A stretch of DNA of 64,000 bases, taken from the NCBI RefSeq assembly GCF_010365305.1, contig NZ_CP048279.1, forward strand, positions 1,860,001 to 1,924,000, written 5' to 3'. The stretch's first letter is position 1, and each line of letters starts with the position of its first letter. This document shows, in pieces, positions 8,004-21,982 of this stretch. A model generated the notes under the pieces. It saw only the letters and a list, made by a program, of their open reading frames with translations, searched no databases and was not told the DNA's origin. Origin of the DNA: Staphylococcus sp. MI 10-1553. GTDB lineage: Bacteria; Bacillota; Bacilli; Staphylococcales; Staphylococcaceae. The translations under genes and the position numbers were made by a program.

Positions 8004-9431
8004 CTATTGCTTATCCAACTCTTGCTTCAACAACTGATTCGCAAGTTGTGGATTCGCTTGACCTTTCGACAACTTCATAATTTGTCCAACTAAGAAGCCC
8101 ATTGCCTTACCTTTGCCATTCTTATAATCTTCAACAGATTGTGGGTTTTCAGCAATCGCTTGTTGTACAAATTCTAAAACAGCACCTTCATCAGAAATTT
8201 GAACAAGACCTTTATCTTTCATAATTTGCTTCGCGTCCCCACCATTTTGTGCTAATTCTGGGAACACTTTTTTCGCAATTTTACTACTCATTGTGCCGTC
8301 TTCAATTAATTTAATCATACCTGCTAAGTTTGCTGGTGTAAGGCCTGTATCTTGTAACTCAATTTGGTTTTTATTGAGATATTCGTTCACACCACCCATT
8401 AACCAGTTCGAGATCATTTTCACATCTGCGCCTTCTTCAACAGCCGCTTCAAAGAAATCTGACATCTCTTTTGTTAATGTTAAAACATGTGCGTCATAAG
8501 CTGGTAAACCAAATTGTTTCACGTATTTTTCTTTACGTGCATCCGGTAATTCAGGGATTGATTCACGAACGCGTGCTTTCCATGCTTCATCGATATATAA
8601 AGGCACGATATCTGGTTCTGGGAAGTAACGGTAGTCATCTGACGCTTCTTTAACACGCATTAAAATCGTTTTACCTGTTGATTCATCAAAACGACGTGTC
8701 TCTTGTAAAATTTCACCGCCATTTAACAATTCTTCCTCTTGACGTTTCACTTCATATTCTAAACCTTTACGCACGTTGTTAAATGAGTTTAAGTTTTTAA
8801 GTTCGGCTTTCGTACCAAACTCTTTTTGACCGTATGGACGTAAAGACACGTTTGCATCACAACGTAATGAACCTTCTTCCATTTTTCCGTCTGATACGCC
8901 TGTATATTGAATAATAGCGCGTAACTTTTCTAAATAGGCATACGCCTCTTCTGGTGAGCGAATATCAGGTTCAGAAACGATTTCAACAAGTGGTGTCCCT
9001 TGACGGTTTAAGTCAACAAGTGAGTAGCCGTTTTTATGTGTCGATTTCCCTGCATCTTCTTCCATGTGCAATCTTGTTATACCAATACGTTTTGTTTCAC
9101 CATTTACTTCAATATCAATATAGCCATTTTCACCAATAGGCTGATCTAATTGTGAAATTTGGTAAGCTTTCGGGTTATCTGGATAGAAATAGTTTTTACG
9201 GTCAAACTTAGATTCTGTTGCAACTTCCATATTCAAGGCCATCGCTGCTCGCATTGACCAGTCCACTGCACGACGGTTAACCGTTGGTAAGACACCAGGA
9301 TAACCTAAATCGATCACGGTTGTGTTTGTATTTGGCTCAGCACCGTATGCTACTGGCGCATTTGAAAACATTTTTGAGTCTGTTTTCAATTCAACATGGA
9401 CTTCAAGTCCGATTATTGTTTCAAAATGCAT
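8004..9431 (-). CDS. gatB: Aspartyl/glutamyl-tRNA amidotransferase subunit B
   Basis: GatB (475 aa) binds Glu-tRNA(Gln) or Asp-tRNA(Asn) and activates the misacylated residue for transamidation in the GatCAB complex. [21 protein letters not shown] is the canonical start; the GatB/Yqey domain fills the last 150 residues. I choose ATG 9431 because AAGGAG lies 10 bases before it and family proteins begin MHFET; an in-frame ATG at 9488 would overlap the end of gatA. It is the third gene of gatC-gatA-gatB. The usual downstream neighbours in other staphylococci (a lipid kinase and an rRNA methylase) are missing here. Confidence 0.96.
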   Translation of the reverse strand: MHFETIIGLEVHVELKTDSKMFSNAPVAYGAEPNTNTTVIDLGYPGVLPTVNRRAVDWSMRAAMALNMEVATESKFDRKNYFYPDNPKAYQISQLDQPIGENGYIDIEVNGETKRIGITRLHMEEDAGKSTHKNGYSLVDLNRQGTPLVEIVSEPDIRSPEEAYAYLEKLRAIIQYTGVSDGKMEEGSLRCDANVSLRPYGQKEFGTKAELKNLNSFNNVRKGLEYEVKRQEEELLNGGEILQETRRFDESTGKTILMRVKEASDDYRYFPEPDIVPLYIDEAWKARVRESIPELPDARKEKYVKQFGLPAYDAHVLTLTKEMSDFFEAAVEEGADVKMISNWLMGGVNEYLNKNQIELQDTGLTPANLAGMIKLIEDGTMSSKIAKKVFPELAQNGGDAKQIMKDKGLVQISDEGAVLEFVQQAIAENPQSVEDYKNGKGKAMGFLVGQIMKLSKGQANPQLANQLLKQELDKQ

Positions 9432-9444
9432 TGATTGCCACTCC

Positions 9445-10905
9445 TTATAATTTTTGATATTGGTCGTGTAAATTAAATTGTGTCTCATATTGATGTGCTA
9501 CACGGTAAATTGTTTTTTCATCAAATGGCTTACCAATGATTTGTAAACCGATAGGACGACCATTTTCTGCTAAACCACAAGGTATCGATATACCAGGTAA
9601 ACCTGCTAAGTTAACAGGTGTTGTTAACAAATCATTTGCGTACATTGTCAATGGATCATTAATTTCAGTTCCAATATCAAATGCGACAGTTGGTGTTGTA
9701 GGTCCTAAAATGACATCATAGTCTTCAAATACACTTTCAAAGTCCTGTTTAATTAAAGTACGGACTTTTTGTGCTTTTTTATAATAGGCATCATAATAGC
9801 CTGAACTTAATACGTACGTACCTAATAAAATACGACGTTTCACTTCTTGACCGAAACCTTCACTTCTTGAAAGTTTGTATAATTCTTCCAATGTTTGCGC
9901 TTCTTTAGAGTGGTAACCATAGCGAATGCCGTCAAAACGCGCTAAGTTAGAAGATGCTTCCGCTGAGGCAATCACATAGTAAGATGGGATACCGTAAGAT
10001 GTTCTTGGCAATGATACTTCTTCAACAATTGCGCCTAATGATTTGAAAGTTTCTGCCGCTTTTAAAACTGCGTCTTTGACTTCTTGATCAACACCTTCAC
10101 CAATATACTCTTTTGGTAAACCTATTTTCATATCTTTAATATCTTGACCAATTTCTGATGTAAAATCATTTGAACTATCTGGCGCACTTGTAGAATCCAT
10201 TTCGTCTTCACCAACGATTGCTTCTAAAACAAGCGCATTGTCTTTAACATTTCTTGTAATCGGACCAATTTGGTCTAACGAAGACGCAAATGCGACAAGT
10301 CCATAACGAGAAACACGACCATATGTTGGTTTTAAACCTACCACACCACAATATGCTGCAGGTTGACGTATGGAACCACCTGTGTCAGTTCCTAATGTAA
10401 AAGGCACTAAACCAGCTGCAACTGCTGCTGCTGAACCACCTGAAGACCCGCCTGGTACTGCTTTATGATCAAATGGGTTGACTGTCTTTTTAAAGTAAGA
10501 CGTCTCTGTAGAACCACCCATTGCAAACTCGTCTAAATTGACTTTCCCGATTAACACACTGTTTTCATGATGCAATTTTTTCATAACAGTGGACTCATAA
10601 ATTGGTACAAAGCCCTCTAACATTTTACTTGCACAAGTCGTCTCTAGACCTTCTGTAATAATATTGTCTTTGATACCCATTGGAATACCAAATAATTTTC
10701 CGTTGATTTCACCTTTGGCTTGTAGTTCATCTAATTCTTCGGCTTTTTTAATTGCATTTTCTTTATCTAAAGCTAAAAATGATTGGATTGTAGGATCAGT
10801 TTCTTCAATTGCTTGATAAATATCTTTCACAATTTCTGAAGGCTTTATTTGATTCTCCTTGATCATCTTTTGTAGATTTTCAATAGACTCATAACGGATG
10901 CTCAT
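9445..10905 (-). CDS. gatA: Aspartyl/glutamyl-tRNA amidotransferase subunit A
   Basis: GatA (486 aa) is the amidase subunit that releases ammonia from glutamine. The amidase signature is clear: [10 protein letters not shown] (Lys of the Ser-Ser-Lys triad), then [15 protein letters not shown] and [16 protein letters not shown] with the catalytic serines. It lies 2 bases downstream of gatC and 13 before gatB; the gatB ribosome binding site overlaps its stop. Confidence 0.97.
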   Translation of the reverse strand: MSIRYESIENLQKMIKENQIKPSEIVKDIYQAIEETDPTIQSFLALDKENAIKKAEELDELQAKGEINGKLFGIPMGIKDNIITEGLETTCASKMLEGFVPIYESTVMKKLHHENSVLIGKVNLDEFAMGGSTETSYFKKTVNPFDHKAVPGGSSGGSAAAVAAGLVPFTLGTDTGGSIRQPAAYCGVVGLKPTYGRVSRYGLVAFASSLDQIGPITRNVKDNALVLEAIVGEDEMDSTSAPDSSNDFTSEIGQDIKDMKIGLPKEYIGEGVDQEVKDAVLKAAETFKSLGAIVEEVSLPRTSYGIPSYYVIASAEASSNLARFDGIRYGYHSKEAQTLEELYKLSRSEGFGQEVKRRILLGTYVLSSGYYDAYYKKAQKVRTLIKQDFESVFEDYDVILGPTTPTVAFDIGTEINDPLTMYANDLLTTPVNLAGLPGISIPCGLAENGRPIGLQIIGKPFDEKTIYRVAHQYETQFNLHDQYQKL

Positions 10906-10907
10906 AT

Positions 10908-11210
10908 TTATGCGTCCTCCCCATTCATAACTGCTGGTACTTTAAATTGTCCAGCTTCAACTTCTTTGGCATTACTCAATACTTTTTCTTGTGGCAACCC
11001 TTGTACTGCCACGTCTTCACGTAAAACGTTCTGTAGATCTAATACATGATGCGTTGGTTTTACTTGTTCAGTATCAACAGCATCAATTTGATGACAAAAA
11101 TTTAAAATACCTTCTAATGTTTGCTGCATATCACTTGTATCTTCTTCAGTCACATTTAAACGCGCAAGATTGGCAATATGTGCAACCTGATCTTTGGTAA
11201 TTTCCGCCAT
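10908..11210 (-). CDS. gatC: Aspartyl/glutamyl-tRNA amidotransferase subunit C
   Basis: GatC (100 aa) wraps around GatA and GatB and stabilises the complex. Features are [19 protein letters not shown] near the start and the late [20 protein letters not shown] segment, both standard. GGAGG lies before the ATG. First gene of the leftward gatCAB operon; an extended -10 promoter (TGG-TACAAT, leftward, 11258-11250) lies about 40 bases upstream. Confidence 0.96.
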   Translation of the reverse strand: MAEITKDQVAHIANLARLNVTEEDTSDMQQTLEGILNFCHQIDAVDTEQVKPTHHVLDLQNVLREDVAVQGLPQEKVLSNAKEVEAGQFKVPAVMNGEDA

Positions 11211-11575
11211 GATGATATAGCCTCCTTAAAAATACTCTTTTATCTATAAATTGTACCAAATTTCAGCATAAAAATCTAAAATATTTCAAACAAGGTGCGT
11301 CACGACACAATGTTGACACGATCATAGATTGCTCTATCATTTTCCGACATACTTGTTTCACACAAGTCCAACCCTCACTGTATTTTTTATTTATATTCAT
11401 GACAGCAAACTGAATAATTATTGATATTTAATTTACGCCTATTTATACTCATATATCGCTATTTCTCTTGGGGTGACAAGGTTAAATTACACATAAACTG
11501 TGAAATACATCTTTCTTTTCGTATACATTTTTGTATAATAATCTTATGCAAGTGAAAACAAAAGGGGAGATCAAT
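11211..11575. promoter_or_regulatory. Divergent gatC / putP intergenic region
   Basis: 365 bases without a gene. The left side carries a leftward extended -10 (TGG-TACAAT, 11258-11250) for gatC. The right side carries TATAAT at 11534-11539 for putP, with only a weak -35, which suggests an activator. An in-frame ATG at 11531 upstream of putP would lie across this -10, so it is not the start. Confidence 0.55.
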
Positions 11576-13129
11576 ATGGTTTTATTTGGTTCTAATTTGT
11601 CCAGTCAAGTCAATCTCGATTGGCAAACGTACATTATGATTGCCATTTATTTCATTATCTTACTCGGTATTGGTTACTATGGTTATAAACAAGCAACAAG
11701 TAATTTGAGTGAGTACATGTTAGGTGGCCGTAACATTGGCCCATGGGTAACCGCCCTCTCAGCAGGTGCTTCTGATATGAGTGGCTGGATGATTATGGGA
11801 TTACCTGGTGAAGTTTATTCAACTGGGTTATCTGCCGTATGGATTACGATTGGTCTAACACTCGGTGCTTACATTAACTATTTAGTCGTCGCACCAAGAC
11901 TTCGTGCACATACAGAAATTGCCGGTGATGCGATTACGTTACCAGATTTCTTTAAAAATCGTTTAGATGATCAGTCGAATTTAATTAAAATTATTTCAGG
12001 CTTAATCATTGTCGTGTTCTTTACATTGTATACGCATGCTGGTTTAGTATCAGGTGGTAAGTTATTCGACAGTGCATTTGGATTAGACTACCATGTCGGA
12101 TTAATTTTAATTGCGGTTATCGTTATTCTCTACACGTTTTTCGGTGGGTATCTTGCTGTATCAATCACTGACTTTTTTCAAGGGGTAATTATGTTAGTGG
12201 CAATGGTCATGGTGCCTATTGTTGTGATGTTGAAGTTAAATGGTTTAGATACATTCCATACGATTGCAGAAATGAAACCGACTAATTTAGATTTATTTAA
12301 AGGTACAACAGTGATTGGAATTATTTCATTCTTTGCATGGGGACTCGGTTATTTTGGCCAACCTCATATTCTCGTACGTTTCATGTCGATTCGTACTGTG
12401 AAATTATTCCCTCTTACACGTCGTATCGGGATTACATGGATGATCGTCGGATTATTGGGTGCTGTGTTAGTAGGACTGCTCGGTATCGCGTTCGTTCCAG
12501 CACAAGGCGTTCAAATTCAAGACCCAGAAACATTATTTATTTTGATGAGTCAATTGCTATTCCATCCGTTAGTCGGTGGTTTCTTGCTCGCAGCGATTTT
12601 AGCAGCCATAATGAGTACGATTTCTTCTCAATTGCTCGTTACATCAAGTTCATTAACAGAAGACTTTTACAAATTGATTCGTGGTGATAAAGCTAATGCC
12701 GCTGCACACGAAAAAGAATTTGTATTAGTGGGACGTATTTCTGTAATCATCGTAGCGGTTGCTGCTATTGCCATCGCTTGGACACCGAACAACACGATTT
12801 TAAACTTAGTGGGTAATGCATGGGCAGGTTTCGGTGCAGCTTTTGGTCCATTAGTCATTCTTTCATTGTATTGGAAAGGATTATCACGTACAGGTGCAAT
12901 AAGTGGGATGGTTGCGGGTGCGTTAACCGTTATTTTATGGATTGTATTTGCGCATCCATACGGTGACGTGAACGATTTCTTTAACTTATACGAAATTGTT
13001 CCAGGCTTTATCATGAGTTTAATCGTCACTGTCCTTGTTTCAAATATGACACAAAAACCTGGTGCATTTGTAGAAGAAGATTTAAATCAAGTCGTAAAGC
13101 AATTGAATGATGCAAAATCAAGAAATTAA
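11576..13129 (+). CDS. putP: Sodium/proline symporter
   Basis: PutP (517 aa) is a high-affinity Na+/proline transporter of the SSS family with about 13 membrane helices. [16 protein letters not shown] and [15 protein letters not shown] near the N-terminus and [13 protein letters not shown] in the middle are family motifs for sodium and substrate binding. The start at 11576 is supported by AAGGGGAG 8 bases upstream. Divergent from gatCAB, as in other staphylococci. The C-terminal tail is cytoplasmic. Confidence 0.96.
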   Translation: MVLFGSNLSSQVNLDWQTYIMIAIYFIILLGIGYYGYKQATSNLSEYMLGGRNIGPWVTALSAGASDMSGWMIMGLPGEVYSTGLSAVWITIGLTLGAYINYLVVAPRLRAHTEIAGDAITLPDFFKNRLDDQSNLIKIISGLIIVVFFTLYTHAGLVSGGKLFDSAFGLDYHVGLILIAVIVILYTFFGGYLAVSITDFFQGVIMLVAMVMVPIVVMLKLNGLDTFHTIAEMKPTNLDLFKGTTVIGIISFFAWGLGYFGQPHILVRFMSIRTVKLFPLTRRIGITWMIVGLLGAVLVGLLGIAFVPAQGVQIQDPETLFILMSQLLFHPLVGGFLLAAILAAIMSTISSQLLVTSSSLTEDFYKLIRGDKANAAAHEKEFVLVGRISVIIVAVAAIAIAWTPNNTILNLVGNAWAGFGAAFGPLVILSLYWKGLSRTGAISGMVAGALTVILWIVFAHPYGDVNDFFNLYEIVPGFIMSLIVTVLVSNMTQKPGAFVEEDLNQVVKQLNDAKSRN

Positions 13130-13226
13130 AATGAAGCAATACACTTTTTACATTCAATTGATTGTCGTTCAATATCATTCATAGCTGTCATTATACTTTG
13201 AATCTCGAGATTGTTTCTTAATAAAA

Positions 13227-13280
13227 AACGACCACTTATACATTAGAGTCATAAAAACTCGGTGTATCGTGGTCGTTCTT
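13227..13280. terminator. Bidirectional terminator between putP and camS
   Basis: AACGACCAC (13227-13235) pairs with GTGGTCGTT (13269-13277), with further inner pairs (ATACA/TGTAT and GAGT/ACTC) and A and T runs on the two sides. It serves the convergent putP and camS genes. Confidence 0.85.
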
Positions 13281-13302
13281 CTGATTTTATTCATTTTTTA
13301 CA

Positions 13303-14508
13303 TTAGTTTTGATAAATATGCACTTGTGGTGATTTTTCTTCTTTCGTTTTACGTATGAGTGCACGTGGCTGACTCCCATCTTTAATATGAATTTCATATT
13401 GATCCACAGATTTAAAATCTTTTTCAGCAAGTTGTGTCACATATTGCGTAATTCCGATTAACTCGGCTTTACCGTAATAATCAATAGGTAAATCAACAGT
13501 TAAATTTTGTACTTTTTTGTTTTTAAACTCGGCTTTACCAACGGCTTGTGTAAAGTTAGAGAAGTAAGATTGTAATGCACTGTTAAAGTCCTTAAAGTTC
13601 GCATTGAGATTCTCATTCAAATCTGATGCCTCACTTGACGGTAACAGTACGGTTTTTTGATCGATTTGATGCCAGTCTGAAAGTTTAGCCCCTTTTTTCT
13701 CGGCTGTCGCATAACTCACAAAATGACCCGGAATGATATCCTCTTGCGCTGACTGAATGTATATCGCAAAGGTGATTGGAATATCTTTCAAATCGTCATT
13801 TTCTCTTAAACGTGATAACATTTCTTCAGCCATTTGTCGGCCTTGCTTTTTAATTTCTTGTTCATCCAGTTTTTCATGATACGTTTCGCCGTATTTTTCT
13901 TTTTGATAGTAATACACACTATTCATCGCTAAACCGATTGTCATACCTTCAATATCTTCACCTTTAGTATCACCATTATCATAAAAGTCTTGTTCTAAAA
14001 TATTAGATAAATAGGCAGGAGATTTTTTAGCGATTTTTTCTTCATCTGTTTCACCATTCACAGATGGATTTAATCCTAAATTGGCTGTCGCATTTTTATT
14101 CTCTTTTTCTTTGTCGCTCATTTTATCAAGTTCTTTTTTCGTATACTTCGGTTTAAGATAGGCTCTAATCGTATCTTTATCTAAATATTGACCATCTTGA
14201 TACAAGTATTCATCAGTCGGATACACTTCTTTACTAATATTGAGCAAGCCATCTTCAAAATCTTCGCCGTTATAGCTATTAGCCATATTTTCTTGAATTA
14301 ATCCACGCGCCTGACTTTCTTTAAATGGTAAAATTGTTCGATAATCCGTTCCTTGCACATTTTTATCTGTCGCAATTTCTTTTACTTTATTGTGGTCTCG
14401 TTGTTGCGTTTCAGTTTTTTCTTTCGAGGACTTTGACTCATCTTCATCTGGACCACAAGCTGATAATACAAGTGATAAACCTAAAAGAAGTACTATTGAC
14501 TTTTTCAT
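13303..14508 (-). CDS. camS: CamS-family sex pheromone lipoprotein
   Basis: CamS is a membrane-anchored lipoprotein whose cleaved signal peptide in S. aureus yields a peptide mimicking the enterococcal cAM373 pheromone. Here MKKSIVLLLGLSLVLSAC is a lipoprotein signal with lipobox LSAC (Cys18). The body (about 60-401) carries the two CamS repeats-like alpha/beta region with no membrane segment. 401 aa. It follows ligA by 11 bases in the pcrB-pcrA-ligA-camS order typical of staphylococci. The seven residues before the cysteine are LSLVLSA, so any pheromone activity would differ from the S. aureus peptide. Confidence 0.9.
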   Translation of the reverse strand: MKKSIVLLLGLSLVLSACGPDEDESKSSKEKTETQQRDHNKVKEIATDKNVQGTDYRTILPFKESQARGLIQENMANSYNGEDFEDGLLNISKEVYPTDEYLYQDGQYLDKDTIRAYLKPKYTKKELDKMSDKEKENKNATANLGLNPSVNGETDEEKIAKKSPAYLSNILEQDFYDNGDTKGEDIEGMTIGLAMNSVYYYQKEKYGETYHEKLDEQEIKKQGRQMAEEMLSRLRENDDLKDIPITFAIYIQSAQEDIIPGHFVSYATAEKKGAKLSDWHQIDQKTVLLPSSEASDLNENLNANFKDFNSALQSYFSNFTQAVGKAEFKNKKVQNLTVDLPIDYYGKAELIGITQYVTQLAEKDFKSVDQYEIHIKDGSQPRALIRKTKEEKSPQVHIYQN

Positions 14509-14519
14509 CGCCTATCCCC

Positions 14520-16526
<2,007 letters not shown>

Positions 16527-18722
16527 TTAATCCTCCTTCTTTTCAATAGGCGCAAATTGTGCAAGTAAACGCTTCGGCCCTTCAGATTTGAAAATAATAT
16601 CCAATTCGATAGAGCCATTTTTATTATTGACGTTCGAAACCATGCCTTCACCCCATGATTGATGCATCACTTTATCGCCGACTTTCCAATTTGACGCTGA
16701 TGCTGATGAAGTTGAATTTTTCACTGCACGTTGACTAAAACCACGTTTAGCCGGTTGACGTTTTTTCATACCGATAGTCGTAGCTTGTTGACGTTCTGGT
16801 AAATCAAGCAGTTCTTCTGGAATTTCATTTAAGAAACGTGAACGTGCATTGCTTTGCGGACGTCCAAATAACGTACGTGATGTGGCATGTGATAAATAAA
16901 GTTCTTCTTCAGCACGTGTAATCGCCACATAACTGATACGTCGTTCTTCTTCCATTTCGTGCTCATTGTCACTTTTAATCGCGCGAATGTGTGGGAAAAT
17001 CGATTCTTCCATACCAATAATAAACACAATTGGGAACTCCAGCCCTTTCGCTGAGTGCATCGTCATTAACGTCACACCGTCTTCTAAGTTGGCTTCGTCT
17101 ACATCCGCGACTAATGATAAGTCCGTTAAGAAATTGATCAGCGACTGCTCCTCTAAAGGAGTGTTTTTTTCATAATCGACAGGTACTGACATAAATTCAT
17201 CAATATTTTCCAAACGGCTGCGTGATTCTAATGATTGATCACGTTCTAACATTTCACGATAGCCTGATTTTTCTAGTACTTCATCTACAATTTCTGAAAT
17301 CTCTAGAAATTCTTGTTCTTGCATTAAGTTCGACATCAATTGATAAAATTCTGCCGCTGCTTGTGTCACCTTTTTCGATAGCCCGATAAAGTCGACTTCT
17401 GCCAATGCATCAAACATCGTTAACTCGTGATCTGCGGCATATGTTGCTATTTTTTCAACTGAAGACGGTCCGATACCACGCTTTGGCACGTTAATAATAC
17501 GTTGTAAACTGATATCATCGGCACTATTCGCAATTAATCGCAAATAGCTCAATAAGTCTTTAATCTCTTTACGATCATAGAACTTTTGCCCGCCGACCAT
17601 GACGTAAGGAATGTTGGATTTCAAAAATGTTTCCTCGAGTACACGTGATTGCGCATTTGTTCGATAAAGTACCGCCATGTCTTTATAACGTTTACCCTTT
17701 TTTTGCTGTTTGAAAATTTCCCCAACGACATATTCAGTTTCATCGCGCTCACTCATCGCTTCATAATAATGAATTTTTTCACCTTGCTGGTTTGCTGTCC
17801 ACAATCCTTTAGGTTTACGTTCCGTATTATGACGAATCACCTCGTTAGCCGCTTGTAAGATGGTCTTAGTCGAGCGATAGTTTTGCTCTAAAAAGATCGT
17901 ACGTGCATTCGGATAATCTTTTTCAAACGATAAAATATTGTGGATATTTGCGCCACGCCAACCATAAATAGATTGGTCTGAATCCCCTACAACACATAGA
18001 TTTTTAAACTTTTGCGCTAACATATTCACTAATGTATATTGCGCTGTGTTCGTATCTTGATATTCATCTACATGGATATATTGGAATTTGTTTTGATAAA
18101 AATCTAACACTTCCGGCACACGTTCAAACAATTGAATCGTCGTCATAATCAAATCATCAAAATCTAATGCTTGGTTACGAACGAGCTGGTGTTGATATCC
18201 CTTGTATACCGTAGCAACCATGCGTGAATAAAAGTCATGTGCTTCTGCCTCTGCTTTTGCAGGTGTCAATAATTCGTTTTTAAGTTTACTGATTTCTCCA
18301 ATAAAAATTCTCGGTTCATACTTTTTCGGGTCGATATTTTCTCGTTTTAAAACATCTTTAATGACTGATTTTTGGTCGGTTGGATCGATAATCGTAAAGT
18401 TGCGTTCAATACCGATACGATCTGCATCACGTCGCAAAATGCGCACACACATTGAGTGGAACGTTGACATCCAAATCACTTCTGCCTCTTCGCCTACAAG
18501 TGCTTGAACACGTTCTTTCATTTCCTTTGCCGCTTTATTCGTAAAAGTAATCGCTAAAATATTGTATGGAGATACATCTTTTTCATCTAATAAATAGGCA
18601 ATTCGATGCGTGAGTACTCTCGTTTTACCAGAACCTGCACCTGCCATAATTAAAAGCGGTCCCTCAGTCGTACGCACCGCTTCACTCTGTTCTTTATTCA
18701 TATTTGCAACGAGTGGATTCAT
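16527..18722 (-). CDS. pcrA: ATP-dependent DNA helicase PcrA
   Basis: PcrA (731 aa) is an SF1A 3'-5' helicase for repair and plasmid rolling-circle replication. Walker A AGAGSGKT is near residue 28-35, Walker B-like DEYQDTN near 223, [10 protein letters not shown], and [12 protein letters not shown] near 605. The C-terminal tail is a Tudor-like RNA polymerase-binding domain (about 675-731, [16 protein letters not shown]). Its ATG overlaps the pcrB stop by one base. Confidence 0.97.
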   Translation of the reverse strand: MNPLVANMNKEQSEAVRTTEGPLLIMAGAGSGKTRVLTHRIAYLLDEKDVSPYNILAITFTNKAAKEMKERVQALVGEEAEVIWMSTFHSMCVRILRRDADRIGIERNFTIIDPTDQKSVIKDVLKRENIDPKKYEPRIFIGEISKLKNELLTPAKAEAEAHDFYSRMVATVYKGYQHQLVRNQALDFDDLIMTTIQLFERVPEVLDFYQNKFQYIHVDEYQDTNTAQYTLVNMLAQKFKNLCVVGDSDQSIYGWRGANIHNILSFEKDYPNARTIFLEQNYRSTKTILQAANEVIRHNTERKPKGLWTANQQGEKIHYYEAMSERDETEYVVGEIFKQQKKGKRYKDMAVLYRTNAQSRVLEETFLKSNIPYVMVGGQKFYDRKEIKDLLSYLRLIANSADDISLQRIINVPKRGIGPSSVEKIATYAADHELTMFDALAEVDFIGLSKKVTQAAAEFYQLMSNLMQEQEFLEISEIVDEVLEKSGYREMLERDQSLESRSRLENIDEFMSVPVDYEKNTPLEEQSLINFLTDLSLVADVDEANLEDGVTLMTMHSAKGLEFPIVFIIGMEESIFPHIRAIKSDNEHEMEEERRISYVAITRAEEELYLSHATSRTLFGRPQSNARSRFLNEIPEELLDLPERQQATTIGMKKRQPAKRGFSQRAVKNSTSSASASNWKVGDKVMHQSWGEGMVSNVNNKNGSIELDIIFKSEGPKRLLAQFAPIEKKED

Positions 18723-19411
18723 TATGTTCTCTCCTTTATTTTTGTCGTTTTAAGTGCTGCTTTTAAATCTTCATAAATCACATTGCCTACAATAATCGTA
18801 TCTGCTATTTGTGCCATTTCCATCGCTTTATCTAATCCATCAATACCCCCACCATAAAACAATTGCGTATTGGATAGCGTCTGTTTCGCTGCACGCACGA
18901 TTTCAGGATTGCCGTATTGCCCACTATATTCTAAATAGAGCACTGGCAGACGGTAAAACGATTCAGCCATTTGCGCATAAGACACGACATCTGATTCATC
19001 TAATGTGGTCTGTGCACTTGTCTTTGTTGCGACCTTGCTTTCGGGATTTAACACAACATAACCTTCAAACACCATTTCATCAAAATCAATCATGTGTCCA
19101 TAGGCTTTAAGCGCACTATGTAATAATCCATTATGGTATGTCACATCTGTACTATTCAATACTGTCGGCACAAAATAAAAATCAAATCCTGGCATCGTAC
19201 TCTCAAGATTTGAAATTTCTAATGCTAACGGTAGTGGATAGCGACGGACCCGACTCATTAGATGAATGACATTATCTTCAGTGACATCATCTGTACCACC
19301 AATCATAATGGCGTCCGTATTTGACATACAAATCTGTTCTAAATCGGCGTCTGAAATCTCTTTAGCAGGATCAAGTTTAAAGATATGACGCCATTCCTTG
19401 ATATCATACAT
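18722..19411 (-). CDS. pcrB: Heptaprenylglyceryl phosphate synthase
   Basis: PcrB (229 aa) is a TIM-barrel prenyltransferase that joins heptaprenyl diphosphate to sn-glycerol-1-phosphate. [11 protein letters not shown] at the start, [12 protein letters not shown] (about 34-45), and [14 protein letters not shown] with FYGGGIDG late in the chain are family phosphate- and substrate-binding signatures. First gene of the leftward pcrB-pcrA-ligA-camS operon. Confidence 0.95.
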   Translation of the reverse strand: MYDIKEWRHIFKLDPAKEISDADLEQICMSNTDAIMIGGTDDVTEDNVIHLMSRVRRYPLPLALEISNLESTMPGFDFYFVPTVLNSTDVTYHNGLLHSALKAYGHMIDFDEMVFEGYVVLNPESKVATKTSAQTTLDESDVVSYAQMAESFYRLPVLYLEYSGQYGNPEIVRAAKQTLSNTQLFYGGGIDGLDKAMEMAQIADTIIVGNVIYEDLKAALKTTKIKERT

Positions 19412-19607
19412 AGTTGGTGACTCCTTTAATTTTCGTAACTTTCATTATAGCACTTTTACTTATTGATATCTAAAGTTCATACATATATCGTGCACATTTT
19501 TTAGAGGTGTCGTTACAAGTTTCATTTAACCATTGATTGTTGGCTTTAAATTCGAATGACGCGTCGTTTTCAGGTGGATGGCTGTTCGCTTGAATACCTT
19601 TCACTCA

Positions 19608-19664
19608 AAACAAAAGACTTCTCCCTATACCAACTTAAAACTCAAGTCAATATAGCAAGAAGTC
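19608..19664 (-). terminator. Terminator downstream of the yerC-like gene
   Basis: GACTTCT (19616-19622) pairs with AGAAGTC (19658-19664), with inner TATA pairs; leftward it is followed by TTTTGTTTTG. The rest of the 19412-19687 gap shows no gene. Confidence 0.65.
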
Positions 19665-19687
19665 ATTTCATGTTACTGTAAAATTAC

Positions 19688-19990
19688 TTACATCTTCGTT
19701 TCAATATTCATCCGGTCTAGAATCATTGTGTAGGCATCATTTCCCCATTGTAAAGAACGTTTGACACGAGAAATCGTAGCCGTCGATGCACCTGATTCTT
19801 TCTCAATCGTTGCGTAAGTATAACCTTGCTTGATCATCTTCGCAACTTGAAGGCGTTGTGATAAAGATTGTAACTCATTCACTGTACATAAATCATCAAA
19901 AAATTGATAGCATTCTTCACGCGTCTCTAAAGTTAAAACTGCATCGAATAACTCATCTAAAGCTTTTCCGCGTAATTTTTCTATTTGCAT
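19688..19990 (-). CDS. YerC/YecD family TrpR-related protein
   Basis: A 100-residue helical protein of the TrpR superfamily, widespread in Firmicutes upstream of or near pcrB. The helix-turn-helix is visible as QGYTYATIEKESGASTATISRVKRSL (about 63-88). Function is not established; it is expected to bind DNA. I place the start at 19990 (MQIEKLRG), where AGGGG lies 8 bases upstream; an in-frame ATG at 20011 precedes that site. Confidence 0.88.
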   Translation of the reverse strand: MQIEKLRGKALDELFDAVLTLETREECYQFFDDLCTVNELQSLSQRLQVAKMIKQGYTYATIEKESGASTATISRVKRSLQWGNDAYTMILDRMNIETKM

Positions 19991-20057
19991 GCGAACAACC
20001 CCTATATTCATAATCTATTACTATTTTAACGGATTAATAGATTAAAGTGTAGTGAAA

Positions 20058-21353
20058 TTATTCTAAACCGACTCTTTTAAATATTGTATCAACTTGGTTC
20101 AAGTGATGTCTAGGGTCAAAACAAGCATCGAGTTCTTCTTTTGAAAGCTTGTCTGTAATATTCGTATCCGCTTCTACAAGTTCTCTAAATGGCGTTTTTG
20201 TTTGCCATGATTCCATTGCTTTTGGTTGTACCGTATCATAAGCTTCTTCACGGACCATGCCTTTATCAATGAGAGCAAGTAACACACGTTGTGAATAAAT
20301 AAGACCAAACGTTTTATTCATATTTTCAGTCATGTTTTCTTCATAAACTGTTAAACGGTCAATAATATTTGTGAAACGGTTTAATGCATAATCTAATGCA
20401 ATCGTCACATCTGGCAGCATAATACGTTCAGCTGAAGAATGTGAAATATCACGTTCATGCCATAATGCAACATTTTCATAAGCTGTCGTTAAGTAACCGC
20501 GAATCACACGTGCGATACCTGTAATGTTTTCAGAACCGATTGGATTACGTTTATGTGGCATTGCTGAAGACCCTTTTTGTCCTTTAGCAAATGCTTCTTC
20601 TACTTCACGTGTTTCTGTTTTTTGAAGATTGCGTACTTCGACAGCAAATTTTTCAAGAGAAGTTGCAATTAAGCTTAACGTCGCAATGTAGTACGCATGA
20701 CGATCACGTTGTAAAGTTTGTGTAGAAATCGGTGCAGTACCAATGCCTAAGTGTTTACAAACATATGCTTCAATTTCAGGTGGAATGTTTGCAAAAGTCC
20801 CCACTGCACCACTCATTTTACCGACTTCGATTTCAGTTCTTACATTTTTGAAACGTTCCATGTTACGTTGCATTTCTGCATACCATAACGCCATTTTCAA
20901 ACCAAAAGTCGTTGGCTCAGCATGCACACCATGTGTACGGCCCATCATTAATGTCGTTTTATACTTTTTCGCTTTCGCTGCTAAAACATCAATGAAACGT
21001 TGAATGTCTTGCTCTAAAATGTCATTCGCTTGTTTAATTTGATAACTTAACGCTGTATCTACAACATCTGTTGAAGTCAAACCATAATGTACCCATTTAC
21101 GCTCTTCTCCTAAAGTTTCTGAGACTTGACGTGTGAAAGCTACAACGTCATGGCGTGTTTCTAGTTCGATTTCTTTTGCACGATCAACATCTACACGTGC
21201 ATGTTGGCGAATCTTTTTCACATCTTCTTTCGGAATGTAACCTAACTCACTCCATGCTTCACTCGCAAGGATTTCCACTTCTAACCAAGCTTCATAACGA
21301 TTTTGATCCGTCCAAATTTGAGCCATTTCTTCTCTTGAATAACGTTCGATCAT
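20058..21353 (-). CDS. purB: Adenylosuccinate lyase
   Basis: PurB (431 aa) catalyses two fumarate-releasing steps of purine synthesis (SAICAR to AICAR, and adenylosuccinate to AMP). The fumarase-superfamily signature [10 protein letters not shown] is at about 262-271; [10 protein letters not shown] and [14 protein letters not shown] carry other active-site residues. The start at 21353 ([10 protein letters not shown]) has TTGGAG 9 bases before it. It stands alone outside the pur operon, as in S. aureus. A leftward extended -10 (TGA-TACAAT, 21393-21388) is its probable promoter. Confidence 0.96.
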   Translation of the reverse strand: MIERYSREEMAQIWTDQNRYEAWLEVEILASEAWSELGYIPKEDVKKIRQHARVDVDRAKEIELETRHDVVAFTRQVSETLGEERKWVHYGLTSTDVVDTALSYQIKQANDILEQDIQRFIDVLAAKAKKYKTTLMMGRTHGVHAEPTTFGLKMALWYAEMQRNMERFKNVRTEIEVGKMSGAVGTFANIPPEIEAYVCKHLGIGTAPISTQTLQRDRHAYYIATLSLIATSLEKFAVEVRNLQKTETREVEEAFAKGQKGSSAMPHKRNPIGSENITGIARVIRGYLTTAYENVALWHERDISHSSAERIMLPDVTIALDYALNRFTNIIDRLTVYEENMTENMNKTFGLIYSQRVLLALIDKGMVREEAYDTVQPKAMESWQTKTPFRELVEADTNITDKLSKEELDACFDPRHHLNQVDTIFKRVGLE

Positions 21354-21758
21354 GTTTATTAAACTCCAATCTTGTAATGTTAGTTTCATTGTATCAAAAC
21401 AATCAATCATGTACATGTATTATTCAAACAAATTTATCGTTCGTAATCAAGCCTCAAATGCATATTCGTGTCAATTTATTAATCATATTCATAATCGCTT
21501 CAAATTATAATGCAATTAATCCAGCAAAATATTGATAATTCAATGTTTATCGCACATTCATTTACGTTTTAACATGTTTGATTTCATCATTTAAAGTTCA
21601 TGCTCCATTTTTGACCAGACGTTATAAACACGAACGTTCTAAATTTATATCACATAAATATTCGACATCATTTTTTCGAATAACCTCAATTTTTCTACAA
21701 TACTTTTTCATTAGATTGCTTTAACATCTTTCAATCCACGCGATAGCAATAAAAAAGA
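21354..21758. promoter_or_regulatory. purB upstream region
   Basis: About 400 AT-rich bases without a gene. A leftward TGA-TACAAT lies 35 bases before the purB ATG. Several CGAA or TTCG words occur (21440s, 21630s and 21660-21680), resembling the cores of PurR boxes, but none matches a full consensus in a convincing pair, so regulation by PurR is only a possibility. Confidence 0.4.
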
Positions 21759-21785
21759 CAGCACATGTTCAACCGTTATGTGCTG
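21751..21785 (-). terminator. Terminator of the yebE/NETI pair
   Basis: CAGCACAT (21759-21766) pairs with ATGTGCTG (21778-21785); leftward it runs into TCTTTTTTATTG. Lies 8 bases after the NETI gene stop. Confidence 0.9.
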
Positions 21786-21793
21786 CCTTTCTC

Positions 21794-21982
21794 TTATGAT
21801 TCAAATGTTTCTAGTATTTTTTTACCTGTAAATTCAATATCTTGTCTCAACACTTCGATTTCACCGTGCTCATTTTCGATAAACACTGGCTTTTCAAATC
21901 GTTTAACTGGTATATATCCTGCCGCTTTCATTCTTGCTAAACAGTCTTGAATCGTTTCATCAGGTTCAACTTTAAATTTCAT
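21794..21982 (-). CDS. NETI motif-containing protein
   Basis: A 62-residue protein of the NETI family (YebG in Bacillus), function unknown. It shows the family pattern of [27 protein letters not shown]. It overlaps the end of the UPF0316 gene by several codons and is translated in another frame. The start at 21982 (MKFKVEP) matches the family; an ATG at 21991 is also possible. The same pairing occurs in Bacillus next to purine genes. Confidence 0.85.
   Translation of the reverse strand: MKFKVEPDETIQDCLARMKAAGYIPVKRFEKPVFIENEHGEIEVLRQDIEFTGKKILETFES

Noticed and set aside
21354..21700. PurR boxes upstream of purB
   Set aside because: Several CGAA/TTCG words but no properly spaced pair matching the consensus.
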